Part shown: positions 45,254-45,753 of the stretch, in pieces
Numbering within the stretch: position 1 is the stretch's first letter
Layout of the letters: every line of letters begins with the position of its first letter
NCBI GenBank assembly: GCA_018971625.1
Contig: JAGXAJ010000029.1
Coordinates: forward strand, 1 to 45,753
Length of the DNA: 45,753 nucleotides
Direction of reading: 5' to 3'
Source of the DNA: Pseudomonadota bacterium
GTDB taxonomy: Bacteria > Pseudomonadota > Alphaproteobacteria > Rhizobiales > Xanthobacteraceae
Made by a program: the position numbers and the translations under genes
The notes under the pieces: generated by a model
What the model was told of the DNA's origin: nothing
Seen by the model: only the letters and a program-made list of their open reading frames with translations
Database searches by the model: none

Positions 45254-45544
45254 ATGCGTGCCGTTCTCGACATCGTTCTCCTCATTCTCCAACTCTACAT
45301 CTGGCTTCTGATCGCGTCCGCCATCCTGTCCTGGTTGGTCGCCTTCAATGTCGTGAATACGCGCAACCAGTTCGTGGCGGCGGTATCGGAGTTCCTGTTC
45401 CGCATTACAGAACCGCTGCTGGCGCCGATCCGGTCGGTCATGCCCAATCTCGGCGGCCTCGACATCTCGCCGATCATCCTGATCCTGATCATCTTGTTCC
45501 TGCAGAAGGTGATCGTTTATTACATCTATCCGGTGGTGTTCTGA
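45254..45544 (+). CDS. YggT family membrane protein
   Basis: A 96-residue protein with two membrane helices (VLDIVLLILQLYIWLLIASA and IILILIILFLQKVIVYYI) and the YggT motif PLLAPIRSVMPNLGGLDISP between them. YggT is related to cyanobacterial and plastid CCB3/YGGT proteins involved in cytochrome assembly or FtsZ-linked membrane organisation; the bacterial role is unsettled. The ATG at 45254 is chosen from a longer open frame. It is followed after 6 bp by a DUF167 gene, a frequent pairing. Confidence 0.93.
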   Translation: MRAVLDIVLLILQLYIWLLIASAILSWLVAFNVVNTRNQFVAAVSEFLFRITEPLLAPIRSVMPNLGGLDISPIILILIILFLQKVIVYYIYPVVF

Positions 45545-45550
45545 CCGCGC

Positions 45551-45753
45551 ATGGATCCTTGGCGATATTCCACCCAAGGCGTCAGCGTTGCGTTACGCGT
45601 GACGCCGCGCGGCGGCCGCGACGACATTGACGGCATCGAGACGCTGGCCAATGGTCGCTCGGTGCTCAAGGTTCGCGTCCGCGCCATCGCCGAAGGCGGC
45701 GAGGCCAATCGCGCAGTCAGTGAATTGCTGGCGAAAGTGCTCGGCGTGCCCAA
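45551..45753 (+). CDS. DUF167 (YggU) family protein, partial
   Basis: The ATG at 45551 opens a frame that runs off the right edge. The visible 67 residues include VALRVTPRGGRDDIDGI and VRVRAIAEGGEANRAVSELL, the DUF167 core. The family consists of small alpha/beta proteins of unknown function, often next to yggT as here. Confidence 0.9.
   Translation, partial: MDPWRYSTQGVSVALRVTPRGGRDDIDGIETLANGRSVLKVRVRAIAEGGEANRAVSELLAKVLGVP

Overview
The window looks like a chromosome segment of a high-GC alphaproteobacterium, most likely Bradyrhizobium or a close relative (Nitrobacteraceae). This rests on gene content (DUF3551, DUF1674, an alphaproteobacterial Mic60 beside heme genes), dense GC-rich codon use, two GGAAC-N16/17-CGTT promoters of the alphaproteobacterial general stress type, and dispersed palindromic repeats. 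It is a reading from sequence and family knowledge, not from a database search.

Layout. 1-6.4 kb: a detoxification and redox group: a partial ketopantoate reductase, an atypical SDR lacking the catalytic Tyr, a 2-hydroxychromene-2-carboxylate isomerase, DUF2239, a divergent GST, another SDR and gamma-glutamyltransferase. 6.5-18.1 kb: housekeeping genes: UMF1-type MFS transporter, purH, heparinase-like protein, rsmB, DUF1674, L,D-transpeptidase, a secreted Kazal-domain protein, acetyl-CoA synthetase and topoisomerase IB. 18.2-20.6 kb: two paralogous PNPOx-fold general stress proteins behind a sigma-EcfG-type promoter, plus small proteins. 20.7-27.7 kb: EVE protein, gpsA, tsaD, hemD, Mic60, a HemY-N protein and tRNA-Thr(CGT).

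27.7-36 kb is accessory: a large membrane protein in visibly AT-richer DNA beside the tRNA, 1.3 kb with no convincing gene, then a run of small proteins including a 55-residue stand-alone sigma-70 region 1.1 domain. It ends with a candidate small RNA of about 65 nt (sigma-EcfG-type promoter, hairpin with a CUUCCUCC loop, intrinsic terminator). 36-45.8 kb: polysaccharide deacetylase, a decayed MFS exporter, cytochrome P450, a broken adenylate cyclase, TerB-like protein, SDR, class I amidotransferase, tRNA-Ala(CGC), YggT and a partial DUF167 gene.

Three copies of one palindromic repeat and three of another lie at gene ends. In one case the repeat encodes a protein's last residues, and in two cases a repeat lies at the broken end of a gene. 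The most notable items are the candidate stress sRNA, the twin TTACCCGGGTAA sites between DUF2239 and the GST gene, and the isolated sigma 1.1 domain.
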